Shown here: positions 25,307 to 36,094 of the stretch, in pieces
Position numbering within the stretch: position 1 is the first letter of the stretch
Layout of the letters: the number at the start of each line of letters is the position of its first letter
Source: Pseudomonadota bacterium
GTDB taxonomy: Bacteria; Pseudomonadota; Gammaproteobacteria; Burkholderiales; Burkholderiaceae_C
Reading direction: 5' to 3'
DNA length: 64,000 nt
Assembly: GCA_021848345.1 (NCBI GenBank)
Contig: JAJZUV010000009.1
Location: 1-64,000, forward strand
Program-made: the position numbers and the translations under genes
Notes under the pieces: model-generated
The model's input: only the letters and a program-made list of their open reading frames with translations
Database searches by the model: none
What the model was told of the DNA's origin: nothing

Positions 25307-25975
25307 TCAGTCCCCGAACATCTTCTGCTTCATCTCGCGCCGTTGCTGGGCCTCCAGCGACAGCGTCGCCGTGGGGCGCGCCAGCAGGCGCCCGATGCCG
25401 ATCGGCTCGCCGGTCTCCTCGCACCAGCCGTACTCGCCGTTGTCGATCAGCGCCAGCGCCTGCTCGACCTTCTTCAGCAGCTTGCGCTCGCGGTCGCGCG
25501 CGCGCAACTCCAGCGCGTGCTCTTCCTCGATGGTCGCGCGGTCGGCCGGATCGGGCACCAGCAGCGTGTCCTCGCGCAGGTGCTCGGTGGTCTCGCCGGC
25601 GCTGCGCAGCAGTTCGTCGCGCAGCGTGCCCAGGCGGTGACGGAAGAACTCGAGCTGGGCCGAATTCATGTACTCGCTCTCGGGCATCGCGAGCACTTCG
25701 GCGTCGGTCAGTTCCTGGGGCGACTTCGACTTCCAGGCGTTGGCCAGCTTGGGGTCGGCGTGGGTCGGTGCGGTGGAGGGGGCGACGGTGCTCATGGCGG
25801 TGGCTGCGTTGGACGATGCGGAGGTGCTGCCCGCGGCGGGCTCGGGAAGCGGCGCGGCGGGCAGTGTAGCGGTAGCGGATGACGCACGCGCGACACCGGA
25901 TCCGGACGGCCGGCGCGTGGCGGATTTGCCGCGCGTGCCGGGTGCCGCAGGTGCTGCGCGTGTGCTCTTGGCCAC
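25307..25975 (-). CDS. dksA: RNA polymerase-binding transcription factor DksA, cysteine-poor form
   Basis: DksA binds in the RNA polymerase secondary channel and with ppGpp controls the stringent response. Residues 75-222 match the family: the coiled coil carries the two tip aspartates in DPADRA (142, 145). The globular end reads GEYGWCEETGEPIGIGRLLARPTAT and keeps only Cys185; the other three zinc cysteines are Thr188, Ser206 and Ala209. Such zinc-independent DksAs are known in proteobacteria. About 70 Ala/Pro/Ser-rich residues precede the core. GTG 25975 follows AGGGGG by a good spacing. A shorter start at ATG 25795 is possible. Confidence 0.88.
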   Translation of the reverse strand: MAKSTRAAPAAPGTRGKSATRRPSGSGVARASSATATLPAAPLPEPAAGSTSASSNAATAMSTVAPSTAPTHADPKLANAWKSKSPQELTDAEVLAMPESEYMNSAQLEFFRHRLGTLRDELLRSAGETTEHLREDTLLVPDPADRATIEEEHALELRARDRERKLLKKVEQALALIDNGEYGWCEETGEPIGIGRLLARPTATLSLEAQQRREMKQKMFGD

Positions 25976-26179
25976 GATTCATCCCCCTGTGGTCTTTGTA
26001 GCACCTGCGACCTCGCAGGCCGCAGGCAGCTGTTGCTCGAATGCAACCGGGGGCGTGATTCCAGCGTCAGCGCCGGACCGGGCCTGGCTCCCGCGGATGC
26101 CGGCGCCGTTCGCGCCCGGGCCCTTGCGCGGCCGCGTGCCGATCCCGGCTCGCTCGGCGCGAAGACCAAAAACCGGCGG

Positions 26180-26185
26180 ATTATA
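26180..26185 (-). promoter_or_regulatory. Probable dksA -10 element (TATAAT)
   Basis: On the minus strand TATAAT sits in the 268 bp gap between the cobW-like gene stop and dksA, the only consensus hexamer there. No good -35 is visible at 16-18 bases. Use of this site would give dksA a 5' untranslated leader of about 200 bases. Confidence 0.45.
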
Positions 26186-26243
26186 AGCGCATCGGGTGCG
26201 CAAGCCGGGCCATACCCGCGCGGCGGGCGGGCGCCGCCAGGAT

Positions 26244-27323
<1,080 letters not shown>

Positions 27324-27436
27324 GGCGTATCGGGCTGGCGGGTCTGACGGGTGGGGTTTCGGGCGGGCGTGGCCGCGCCGCGGCGCGGGGCGCGCGCGGC
27401 GCGCCTCCGACCCGAAAGTGTAAGCCGCCGCGCGAT

Positions 27437-28618
27437 TCAGCGTGCGCGCAGCAGCAGACCCTTGAGATACTCGCCCTCGGGGAAGCTCAGCAGCAGCGGA
27501 TGGTCGGGGGCGGCGCCCACGCGCTGCACGATGTCGGCGTCGCGCCCTGCGTCCACCGCGGCCCCGGCCACCACGCTCTGGAACAGCGGCGCGTCGATGC
27601 CCCCCGAGCAGGAGAAGGTGAACAGCCAGCCGCCCGGACGCAGCAGCCCCAGCGCGAGGCGGTTGATGTCCTTGTAGGCGCGCGTGGCGCGCGGAGCCTG
27701 CGCCACCGTGGGCGCCAGTTTCGGCGGGTCGAGCACGATGGCGTCGAATCGCTCGCCGGCCTCGCGAAGTTCGCGCAGCACGCGCCCCACGTCGGCCTCG
27801 CGCAAGGGGTTGCGCGAGGCGTCGAAGCCGTTGTCGCGCAGGTGTTCGGCCGCCAGCGCCAGCGCCGGCGCGGAGGAGTCGACGGTGATCACCTCGGAGG
27901 CGCCGCCGGCCAGCGCCGCCAGCGTGAACCCCCCCGTGTAGCCGTAGCAGTTGAGCACCCGGCGCAGTCCGCGCTCGCGCACGAGTTCGCGAAACCGCAG
28001 CCGGTTGTCGCGCTGGTCGAGGTAGAAGCCGGTCTTGTGCCCGCTGGCGACGTCGACGTGCAGGCGCATGCCGTGCTCCTCGATGTCCACGCGGCTGTCG
28101 CCGTCGCCGTGCAGCCAGCCGCTGCGTTCGGCCAGGCCCTCGCGCTCGCGCACGCCGACGTCGGAGCGTTCGTGGATGCGCAGGCCGGGCAGGCTCTCGC
28201 GCAGCGCCTCCAGAAGGGTTTCGCGCCAGCGCTCGGCACCGGCGCTGAGCAGTTGCACCACCGCGATGTCGGCGAAGCGGTCGACGACGAATCCGGGCAG
28301 TCCGTCGGCCTCGCCCCACACCAGGCGGGCGGCGCGCAGGTCGATGCCCAGGTCGCGGCGCCGCTCTATCGACGCGCGCACGCGCTCGCGCAGGAAATCC
28401 CGGTCGATGCGCTGCGCCGGGTCGAAGCTCCACATGCGCAGCCGGATCTGCGAGGCCGGGCTGTAGGCGGCCCAGCCGAGAACCTGGCCGTCGTGGGATT
28501 CGACCCGCACGGTCTCGCCGCTGTCGGCGCCGCCGCGCGCGATGGCGCCGGCGAAGATCCAGGGGTGGCGGCGCAGCACGGCGCGCTCCTTGCCGGGGTA
28601 CAGGCGGATGACTTTCAC
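27437..28618 (-). CDS. rlmI: 23S rRNA (cytosine-1962-C5)-methyltransferase
   Basis: RlmI methylates C1962 of 23S rRNA. The 393-residue protein has an N-terminal PUA domain (RLYPGKERAVLRRHPWIFAGAI) and a central EEHD-like domain. The SAM methyltransferase domain has VLNCYGYTGGFTLAAL, VDSSAPAL, VLDPPKLAP and the catalytic-cysteine segment FTFSCSGG. Start GTG 28618 is two bases after the last part of the xerC intergenic gap and is supported by alignment of the KVIRLYPGKE motif. xerC lies 19 bp upstream, so they are probably co-transcribed. Confidence 0.9.
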   Translation of the reverse strand: MKVIRLYPGKERAVLRRHPWIFAGAIARGGADSGETVRVESHDGQVLGWAAYSPASQIRLRMWSFDPAQRIDRDFLRERVRASIERRRDLGIDLRAARLVWGEADGLPGFVVDRFADIAVVQLLSAGAERWRETLLEALRESLPGLRIHERSDVGVREREGLAERSGWLHGDGDSRVDIEEHGMRLHVDVASGHKTGFYLDQRDNRLRFRELVRERGLRRVLNCYGYTGGFTLAALAGGASEVITVDSSAPALALAAEHLRDNGFDASRNPLREADVGRVLRELREAGERFDAIVLDPPKLAPTVAQAPRATRAYKDINRLALGLLRPGGWLFTFSCSGGIDAPLFQSVVAGAAVDAGRDADIVQRVGAAPDHPLLLSFPEGEYLKGLLLRAR

Positions 28619-28637
28619 GGCGATGCGCGGTGGGGAT

Positions 28638-29630
28638 TCAGCGCGGCTTGCGCGCGCGGGGATGGGCCTGGTCGTAGACCTTGGCCAGGTGCTGGAAGTC
28701 CAGCCGGGTGTAGACCTGGGTGCTGGCGATGCTCGCATGTCCCAGCAGCTCCTGCACGCCGCGCAGGTCGCCGCTGGACTGCAGCAGGTGCGAGGCGAAG
28801 GAGTGGCGCAGCATGTGGGGGTGCACGGCGATCGGCAGGCCCGCCTGCAGCGCGCGCCGGCGCAGCTCCTCGCGCACGCGCTGGGCGGTGATGCGCGCGC
28901 CGCGCGGGCCCAGGAACAGGGCCGCGCGGTCGCCAGCGGCGGCCTGCGCCGGCGCCTCGCCGCGCAGCCGCAGCCATTCGCGCAGCGCCTGCATGGCCTG
29001 CGCGCCCACCGGCACGCTGCGCCGCTTGCCGCCCTTGCCCAGCACGTGGGCCTCGGCGCCGTCCCAGTCGATCCAGCCCAGCGAGACATGCTCGGCGCCG
29101 CGCACCGGGCGCAGGTCCAGCCCCACCAGCTCGGACACGCGCAGCCCGCTGGAATACAGCAATTCGGTCAGCGCATGGGCGCGCGCCTCGGCGCGGGCAT
29201 CGGCCTTGGCGTCGCCTGCCGAGGCCAGCGCCAGCGCGTGTTCCACGCTCAGCGCCTTCGGCAACGGGCGCTGCGCGCGGGGGGCGCGCAGTTCGCGCGC
29301 CGGGTCCGTGCGCAGCAGGCCCTCGGTGCCCATCCAGCGCAGCAGGCCGCGCCAGGCCGACAGGCGCGCCGCGATGGCGCGCGGGCTCATGCCCTGCGCG
29401 TGCAGCGCGGCGACCCAGGCGCGCAGGTGCCGCGGCTGCAGGGCGTCGGCGTCCACGCCGGCCCGCGCGGCGCGCAGGCACAGGTCGCGCAGGTCGCGCC
29501 GGTAGTTGACCAGGGTACGCGGCGCCAGGCGCCGTACCTGCTCCAGGCGCAGCAGGTGTTGTTCGCAGGCCTGTCCCAGCCGTGGCGGCGCGGCCGCGGC
29601 GTCGGGAACGGCGGGCCGCGGCGCCGGCAT
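28638..29630 (-). CDS. xerC: Site-specific tyrosine recombinase XerC
   Basis: XerC with XerD resolves chromosome dimers at dif. The 330-residue protein has the SAM-like core-binding N-domain (1-110) and the catalytic domain with Arg164 (SSGLRVSEL), the beta-hairpin lysine in GKGGKRR, His272 and Arg275 (HPHMLRHSFA), His298 (LLGHAS) and Tyr307 (VYTRLD). It is preceded by dapF and a DUF484 gene, the conserved dapF-DUF484-xerC order of proteobacteria, which marks it as the housekeeping XerC and not a phage integrase. Confidence 0.95.
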   Translation of the reverse strand: MPAPRPAVPDAAAAPPRLGQACEQHLLRLEQVRRLAPRTLVNYRRDLRDLCLRAARAGVDADALQPRHLRAWVAALHAQGMSPRAIAARLSAWRGLLRWMGTEGLLRTDPARELRAPRAQRPLPKALSVEHALALASAGDAKADARAEARAHALTELLYSSGLRVSELVGLDLRPVRGAEHVSLGWIDWDGAEAHVLGKGGKRRSVPVGAQAMQALREWLRLRGEAPAQAAAGDRAALFLGPRGARITAQRVREELRRRALQAGLPIAVHPHMLRHSFASHLLQSSGDLRGVQELLGHASIASTQVYTRLDFQHLAKVYDQAHPRARKPR

Positions 29631-29633
29631 GGT

Positions 29634-30296
29634 TCAGGCCCGGGCCAGCAGGCGCAGCAGCGCCGACGACGCGACCTCGCCCACGCGGGCGAGGACCTCG
29701 GTGCCCATGTCGGCGGTGAAGCGATCCGACTGTTGCGAACCCAGCACCAGCAAGCCGAACGCGGCGGACTGCGCGTCCGCGCGCAGCGCAACCATGGCCA
29801 GCGACTGCGGCGGCGCGGACAGCCAGCGCGCGGCCTCGAAGCCGGCGTTGGCGCCGCAGAAGGGCTGGCTCAGGCTGTTGGCCAGCACCGGGATGTCCTC
29901 GCCCACCGGGGCCGCCTCGTCGAGCCCCGCGAACTCGGGACCCACGCCCCACAGGCGCAGAGCGGCCAACGGCAGATCGAAGCGCTCGCGCAATTCCTCC
30001 ACCACGCGGCGCGGCAGCGCCGAGGCGTCCGTCAGCTCCAGCAGCGCGCGCGCCCAGCCGAGCAGACGGCCCGACAGGGCCTCGTTGTCGGCGGCGTTGC
30101 GCATCATGTCGGCCAGGCGGTGTTCCAGCGCGCGCATCTTGTCGCGCAGCATCTCGATCTGCCGTTCCTGCAGCGACACCGCGCGGTTGCCGTGCGGGCT
30201 GGCCAGCTGCACCGTCGCCAGCAGTTCGGCATGGCGTTCGAAAAAGTCCGGGTGTTCGGCCAGGTAGGCGGCGAGGTCCTGTTCGCTGAGTTCCAT
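29634..30296 (-). CDS. DUF484 family protein
   Basis: The 220-residue protein is a DUF484 member: ELSEQDLAAYLAEHPDFFERHAELL at the N-terminus, SLQERQIEMLRDKMRALEHRLADM forming a coiled coil, then a GAF-like domain (RFDLPLAALRLWGVG, GLLVLGSQQSDRFTADMGTEVLARV). Biochemical function is not established. It sits between dapF and xerC, with only 3 bp to xerC, the conserved gammaproteobacterial and betaproteobacterial order. ATG 30296 is used, as the conserved ELSEQ segment begins there. Confidence 0.85.
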   Translation of the reverse strand: MELSEQDLAAYLAEHPDFFERHAELLATVQLASPHGNRAVSLQERQIEMLRDKMRALEHRLADMMRNAADNEALSGRLLGWARALLELTDASALPRRVVEELRERFDLPLAALRLWGVGPEFAGLDEAAPVGEDIPVLANSLSQPFCGANAGFEAARWLSAPPQSLAMVALRADAQSAAFGLLVLGSQQSDRFTADMGTEVLARVGEVASSALLRLLARA

Positions 30297-30315
30297 CGGA
30301 TTCCTTCCAGAAGAT

Positions 30316-31197
30316 TCAAGGCGTCGCGCGCGGCGCGGCAAGCGTGTCCAGGTCGATGCTGGCGTCGAACACGTGCACCGCCGGGCCGCTCATGAGCACC
30401 GGATGGCCCGGCCCTTCCCAGGCGATGCCCAGCTCGCCCCCGCGCGCCTGCATGCGCACCGGGCTGTGCAGCCAGCCGTGGCGGATCCCCGCGACCGCCG
30501 CGGCGCAGGCGCCGGTGCCGCAGGCCAGGGTCTCGCCGGCGCCGCGCTCCCACACGCGCAGGCGTGCATGGTGCGGGTCGAGCACCTGCAGGAAGCCGGC
30601 GTTGACGCGTTGCGCGAATCGGGGGTGATGTTCCAGCCGCGGGCCCACGAGGCCCACCGGGGCGCGGTCGACGTCGTCGACGCGCTGGACCGCATGCGGG
30701 TTGCCCATGGACACCACGCTCAGGCGCAGCAGCTGGTCGTCCAGCGCAAGCTCCCAGCGCGGCAGATCGCCCTCGAGGCTCGAGCGCAGTCCCGAGGCGT
30801 CGAAGGGAATGTCGGCCGGCTCGAAACGCGGCGGCCCCATGTCCACGCGGACCTCGCCGTCGTCGCCCATGCTGGGCTCGATCACGCCCGCGCGGGTCAG
30901 CACGCGCACCGTGCGCTTGTCGGTCAGGCCGCGGCGGCGCACGAAGGCGACGAAGCAGCGCGCGCCGTTGCCGCACTGCTCGACCTCGCCGCCATCGGCA
31001 TTGAAGATGCGGTAGCGGAAATCCACGTCGGGGCCGGGGGGCGCCTCCACCACCAGGATCTGGTCGGCACCGACGCCGAAATGCCGATCGGCGAGCAGGC
31101 GCAGCTGCCCCGGCTGCAGCGCGAAGGGCTCGCGGGTGGCGTCGATGACCACGAAGTCATTGCCGGCGCCGTGCATCTTGGCGAAATGCAGGACCAT
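30316..31197 (-). CDS. dapF: Diaminopimelate epimerase
   Basis: DapF interconverts LL- and meso-diaminopimelate for lysine and peptidoglycan synthesis, using two cysteines as acid and base. The 293-residue protein has both: Cys75 in [10 protein letters not shown] and Cys226 in LACGTGACA. The N-terminal [15 protein letters not shown] and central SMGNPHAV motifs also match. It begins a probable operon dapF-DUF484-xerC-rlmI on the minus strand and lies 30 bp after the lipid A acyltransferase genes. Confidence 0.95.
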   Translation of the reverse strand: MVLHFAKMHGAGNDFVVIDATREPFALQPGQLRLLADRHFGVGADQILVVEAPPGPDVDFRYRIFNADGGEVEQCGNGARCFVAFVRRRGLTDKRTVRVLTRAGVIEPSMGDDGEVRVDMGPPRFEPADIPFDASGLRSSLEGDLPRWELALDDQLLRLSVVSMGNPHAVQRVDDVDRAPVGLVGPRLEHHPRFAQRVNAGFLQVLDPHHARLRVWERGAGETLACGTGACAAAVAGIRHGWLHSPVRMQARGGELGIAWEGPGHPVLMSGPAVHVFDASIDLDTLAAPRATP

Positions 31198-31227
31198 GGA
31201 GGAGGCGGTGGGGGGGGCGTTGCCCGG

Positions 31228-32121
31228 TCAGTACAGCGGCGGCTCGCCCGGCGGGCGGGTCTTGAATCGCTTGTGCACCCAATGATATTGGCTGGGCATC
31301 TCCAGCACACGTTGTTCGATGAACCGGTTCAGGCGCAGCAGCTCGGCGTCGATGTCCGCGATGCGGCCGTCGCGCAGGCCCGGGTAGTCGTCCCAGGCGG
31401 GGTGGATGGTCACCTCGTAGCCACGCGCTCCGGGCAGCATGCGCGCCACCACCGGGTAGACGCGGGCGTGGGAGGAGGCGGCCAGGCGCGGCACCACGTC
31501 CAGCGTGGCCGCGGGTACGCCGAAAAAGGGCACGAAGCGCGAATGCTTGGGGCCGAAATCCATGTCCGGCAGGGTGTAGAAGGGCGTGTGCCGGCGCAGC
31601 GCGCGCAGCATGCCGGTGGCGCCTTCGTGGCGCGACACGATGCGCTCGGTGGCGAAGCGGCTGCGTCCGCTGAGCACCCAGCGGTCCAGCGCCCGCGATT
31701 TCTGCGGCGTGTACATCCCCGACAGCGGGCGCCGCGCGGCCAGGGTCAGCGCGGTCCACGCGGCGTCCATGCCTTCGAAATGCAGGCCCACCAGCAGCAC
31801 CGCGCCCTCGCCGTGCAGCGCCTCGTCCACCGGCCCGCTCAGCTTCAGCAGGCGTCGCAGGCGTCGCGGGCCACCCCACCAGAGCAGGCCGCGGTCGAGC
31901 AGCGCGCGCGCCACGCAGACGAAGTGTTCCCGCGCCACGCGTTCGCGCTCGCGCTCGCTCCAGTCCGGAAAGCACAGCTCCAGGTTGCGCAGCGCGATGC
32001 GCCGGCGCCGGCGCGCCAGCAGCCACAGCGCGCGTCCCAGGGCCCAGCCCAGCGCGGCCTGCACGGGGTAGGGCAGCCAGTGCAGCAGCCACAGCAGCGC
32101 CAGCAGCGCACGCGTGGTCAT
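31228..32121 (-). CDS. Lipid A biosynthesis acyltransferase (LpxL/HtrB family), second copy
   Basis: The 297-residue inner-membrane enzyme adds a secondary acyl chain to Kdo-lipid A. It has an N-terminal hydrophobic anchor (LLALLWLLHWLPYPVQAALG), the catalytic HX4D motif His114-Asp119 (LHFEGMD), and the later FAT-like RHEGATGMLRAL and PDMDFGPKHSRFVPFFG segments. The PDMDFG motif is typical of the LpxL-type proteins of Burkholderiales. Its start overlaps the preceding acyltransferase stop by four bases, so the two tandem copies are coupled. Which copy adds laurate or myristate cannot be told. Confidence 0.88.
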   Translation of the reverse strand: MTTRALLALLWLLHWLPYPVQAALGWALGRALWLLARRRRRIALRNLELCFPDWSERERERVAREHFVCVARALLDRGLLWWGGPRRLRRLLKLSGPVDEALHGEGAVLLVGLHFEGMDAAWTALTLAARRPLSGMYTPQKSRALDRWVLSGRSRFATERIVSRHEGATGMLRALRRHTPFYTLPDMDFGPKHSRFVPFFGVPAATLDVVPRLAASSHARVYPVVARMLPGARGYEVTIHPAWDDYPGLRDGRIADIDAELLRLNRFIEQRVLEMPSQYHWVHKRFKTRPPGEPPLY

Positions 32122-32993
32122 GACGAGGCCTCCCCAGCCGCGACGTCGTGCCCGCCGGGCGGCAGCGGTGCGCCGGCCGGGTGCTTGTAGCGGTTGTAGC
32201 CCCACAGGTACTGTCGCGGGCAGGCGCGCACGAGTCGCTCGATCTCTGCGTTGAGCAGCGTCGCCGCCTGCTGCGCATCGTCCGGCAGCGGCGCCGACAG
32301 CGCTTGCAGGCGCAGCAGGTAGCCGGCGCCGCGCGGCAGGCGCTCGGCCACCGCGAACACGATGCGCGCGCCGGTGAGCTGCGCCAGGCGCGCCGGCAGG
32401 GTCATGGTGTAGGCGGGGCGGCCGAAAAACGGCGCCCACACTCCTTCGCCGGCCGACGGCGCCTGGTCGGGCAGCATGCCCACGGCCTCGCCGTTGCGCA
32501 GCGCCCGCAGCAGCGGGCGCATGCCCGCCACGCTTGCCGGCGCGGCGCGCAGGTTCTCGCGCAGCCGGGCGTCGGCCAGGTCGTTCAGCCACGCCTTGTG
32601 CGGAGGGCGATACAGCACGGTGATCGGACCCCACTGCGCGGCCACCTGGGCGGACACCTCGAAGCAGCCCAGGTGGGGGGTCAGGTACAGCACGCCGCGT
32701 CCTTCCCGCCAGGCCTGCTCGACCGCCTCGCGGCCCTGCACCCGCACGCGGTGCACGGCGGCACCGGCGCCCGTGCGCAGCCAGACGAAGGGCAGTTCGC
32801 TGGCCATGCGCCCGGCTTCCATGGCCGCCGCCAGCGCCAGCGAACGCGAGCCCAGGCCGGCTTGCGCGAGGTTGTCGCGCAGCACCCGGCGGTAGCGCGG
32901 CGCGGCGGCATAGACCAGCAGGCCGAGCACGGCGCCACCGGCCTGCAGCAGACCCAGCGGCAGCAGCGACAGGACGCGGATCAGGCGCAGCAT
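32118..32993 (-). CDS. Lipid A biosynthesis acyltransferase (LpxL/HtrB family), first copy
   Basis: The product of about 291 residues has an N-terminal membrane anchor (LIRVLSLLPLGLLQAGGAVLGLLVY), the HX4E catalytic motif His107-Glu112 (PHLGCFE), the ITVLYRPPHKAWL substrate loop and the GEAVGMLPDQAPSAGEGVWAPFFG segment. It is paralogous to the next gene, with which it overlaps by four bases. The start is uncertain: ATG 32993 fits the family best, with ATG 33008 and ATG 33038 as alternatives, and none has a good Shine-Dalgarno. It is divergent from metK. Confidence 0.87.
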   Translation of the reverse strand: MLRLIRVLSLLPLGLLQAGGAVLGLLVYAAAPRYRRVLRDNLAQAGLGSRSLALAAAMEAGRMASELPFVWLRTGAGAAVHRVRVQGREAVEQAWREGRGVLYLTPHLGCFEVSAQVAAQWGPITVLYRPPHKAWLNDLADARLRENLRAAPASVAGMRPLLRALRNGEAVGMLPDQAPSAGEGVWAPFFGRPAYTMTLPARLAQLTGARIVFAVAERLPRGAGYLLRLQALSAPLPDDAQQAATLLNAEIERLVRACPRQYLWGYNRYKHPAGAPLPPGGHDVAAGEASS

Positions 32994-33087
32994 GGTGAAC
33001 GGCGGCATCGAGGCGGCGAGGGCGGGCAAGCGCAGCATGTTAGCGACGCCGCCCCGGCGTCGCCTCACGCAGCGGGCTCCGTCGCTC

Positions 33088-33093
33088 TATAAT
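33088..33093 (+). promoter_or_regulatory. metK -10 element (TATAAT)
   Basis: A consensus TATAAT in the divergent gap between the acyltransferase gene and metK would start RNA near 33100, exactly where the first helix of the structured leader begins. No recognisable -35 is present at the usual distance. Confidence 0.6.
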
Positions 33094-33099
33094 GGGCTC

Positions 33100-33236
33100 T
33101 GTCGCCGAGTTAATGACAACTTGCGGGGCGACAAGCCGGCAGCTTCCGACGCTGCCTGCCGTGGGAACCGCTAAAGCGTCGGCATGCAGCAGGCCCGAGG
33201 CGGTTCCCCCACCGCATGAACTTCTGGAGCTCGCGC
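33100..33236 (+). promoter_or_regulatory. Structured metK 5' leader, candidate cis-regulatory RNA
   Basis: Three hairpins can be drawn. P1 pairs 33100-33106 (TGTCGCC) with 33127-33133 (GGCGACA) and has an inner GAGTT/AACTT hairpin (33107-33122) plus a GCGG bulge. P2 pairs GGCAGC (33138-33143) with GCTGCC (33151-33156). P3 pairs GGGAACCGC (33163-33171) with GCGGTTCCC (33200-33208). GCCTGC (33154-33159) could instead pair with GCAGGC (33189-33194) in the P3 loop. The Shine-Dalgarno GGAG (33226-33229) follows. A SAM- or SAH-related sensor is plausible given the gene, but I do not recognise a named class with confidence. Confidence 0.5.
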
Positions 33237-34442
33237 ATGGCCGATCAGCACTCTTCCTCGCACCTGTTCACCTCCGAATCGGTTTCGGAAGGCCACCCCG
33301 ACAAGGTGGCGGACCAGATCTCCGACGCTATCCTGGACGCCCTGCTCGAGCAGGACCCGCAATCGCGCGTGGCGGCCGAGACCCTGGCCAACACCGGCCT
33401 GATCGTGCTCGCCGGCGAAATCACCACCCGCGCGGTGGTGGACTACATCCAGGTCGCCCGCAACACCCTGCAGCGCATCGGCTACGACGACGCCGACTTC
33501 GGCATCGACCACAAGAGCTGCGCGGTGCTGGTGGCCTACGACAAGCAAAGCCCCGACATCGCCCGCGGCGTGGACCGCGCGCAGGACGACGGCCTCGACC
33601 AGGGCGCCGGCGACCAGGGCCTGATGTTCGGTTACGCCTGCGACGAGACGCCGGAGCTGATGCCGGCGCCGATCTACTACGCCCACCGCCTGGTCGAGCG
33701 CCAGAGCCAGGTGCGCCGCGACGGGCGCCTGCCGTGGCTGCGCCCCGATGCCAAGAGCCAGATCACCTTCCGCTACGAAGGCGGGCTCCCGGTGGGCATC
33801 GACACCGTGGTGCTGTCCACCCAGCACGCGCCCGACATCGAGATGGGGCAGCTGCGCGAGGCGGTGATCGAGGAGATCATCAAGCCGGTGCTGCCCGCGC
33901 ACTGGATGCGCAACCCGGTGAAGTATCTGATCAACCCGACCGGGCGCTTTGTCATCGGCGGCCCGCAGGGCGACTGCGGCCTGACCGGGCGCAAGATCAT
34001 CGTCGACACCTACGGCGGCGCGGCGCCGCACGGCGGTGGCGCCTTCTCCGGCAAGGATCCGAGCAAGGTCGACCGCTCGGCCGCCTACGCGGCGCGCTAC
34101 GTGGCCAAGAACATCGTCGCCGCGGGCCTGGCCAGGCGCTGCCTGGTGCAGGTGTCCTACGCCATCGGCGTGGCCGAGCCGACCAGCATCATGGTGACCA
34201 CCCAGGGCACCGGCGTGGTGGACGACGCGCGCCTGGAGGATCTGGTGCGCCGGAACTTCGACCTGCGCCCGCGCGGCATCATCCGCATGCTCGACCTGCA
34301 GCGCCCGATCTACGCCAAGAGCGCGGCCTACGGGCATTTCGGACGCGACGAGCCGGACTTCACCTGGGAGGCGGTGGACAAGGCGGCGGCGCTGCGCGCC
34401 GACGCCGGCCTCAGTCCCGAGGTGCCGGTGGTCGCCGCCTGA
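33237..34442 (+). CDS. metK: S-adenosylmethionine synthetase
   Basis: MetK makes SAM from methionine and ATP. The 401-residue protein has [22 protein letters not shown], the [15 protein letters not shown] motif, the [19 protein letters not shown] loop and the C-terminal [16 protein letters not shown] 33237 is chosen because GGAG is seven bases upstream; the upstream in-frame ATG 33216 has none. ahcY and metF follow, so this is a complete activated-methyl-cycle cluster apart from methionine synthase. Expression is probably controlled by the structured leader. Confidence 0.96.
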   Translation: MADQHSSSHLFTSESVSEGHPDKVADQISDAILDALLEQDPQSRVAAETLANTGLIVLAGEITTRAVVDYIQVARNTLQRIGYDDADFGIDHKSCAVLVAYDKQSPDIARGVDRAQDDGLDQGAGDQGLMFGYACDETPELMPAPIYYAHRLVERQSQVRRDGRLPWLRPDAKSQITFRYEGGLPVGIDTVVLSTQHAPDIEMGQLREAVIEEIIKPVLPAHWMRNPVKYLINPTGRFVIGGPQGDCGLTGRKIIVDTYGGAAPHGGGAFSGKDPSKVDRSAAYAARYVAKNIVAAGLARRCLVQVSYAIGVAEPTSIMVTTQGTGVVDDARLEDLVRRNFDLRPRGIIRMLDLQRPIYAKSAAYGHFGRDEPDFTWEAVDKAAALRADAGLSPEVPVVAA

Positions 34443-34443
34443 G

Positions 34444-34449
34444 TACAAT
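34444..34449 (+). promoter_or_regulatory. ahcY -10 element (TACAAT)
   Basis: TACAAT begins just after the metK stop codon and lies about eight bases before the first helix of the SAH riboswitch, so transcription would start at the riboswitch. A -35 hexamer is not clear in the end of metK. Confidence 0.55.
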
Positions 34450-34456
34450 TTCTCGG

Positions 34457-34590
34457 CCTCGAGGAGCGTTGCAACGCCCTCGGCCCGGGTGCGCATGATG
34501 CGCGCGCCGGAGCCGCGGGTCGCCAGGCTCGGGGTCCGTTGACGTCGACGGAGCGCACTTCGGTGCGCGCCGTCCATGCAACCGCGCTCA
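34457..34590 (+). ncRNA. S-adenosylhomocysteine (SAH) riboswitch
   Basis: The element has the conserved SAH-riboswitch strings in order: GAGGAGCGTTGCAAC (34461 onward), GCCAGGCTCGG (34522 onward) and CAACCGCGCTCAC near the 3' end. P1 pairs CCTCGAG (34457-34463) with CTCGGGG (34528-34534). The pseudoknot pairs GAGCG (34464-34468) with CGCTC (34585-34589). A variable extra stem fills 34535-34578. Known members bind SAH and switch ahcY on when SAH builds up. It lies directly before ahcY, the usual target. Confidence 0.93.
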
Positions 34591-34661
34591 CCTCATCCGT
34601 GCCCGTCACGGCGATGCGGTGCGCATCCCCTGGCGGGCCCACGTTTCGCGGAGATTCCGAC

Positions 34662-36080
<1,419 letters not shown>

Positions 36081-36094
36081 CCCCACGGACCCGC

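Noticed and set aside
28638-29630. Phage-type integrase
   Set aside because: The dapF-DUF484-xerC order and XerC-specific motifs identify the housekeeping recombinase.
33216-33236. Longer metK start at ATG 33216
   Set aside because: It has no ribosome site, whereas GGAG is well placed for ATG 33237, and the extra residues are not typical of the family.
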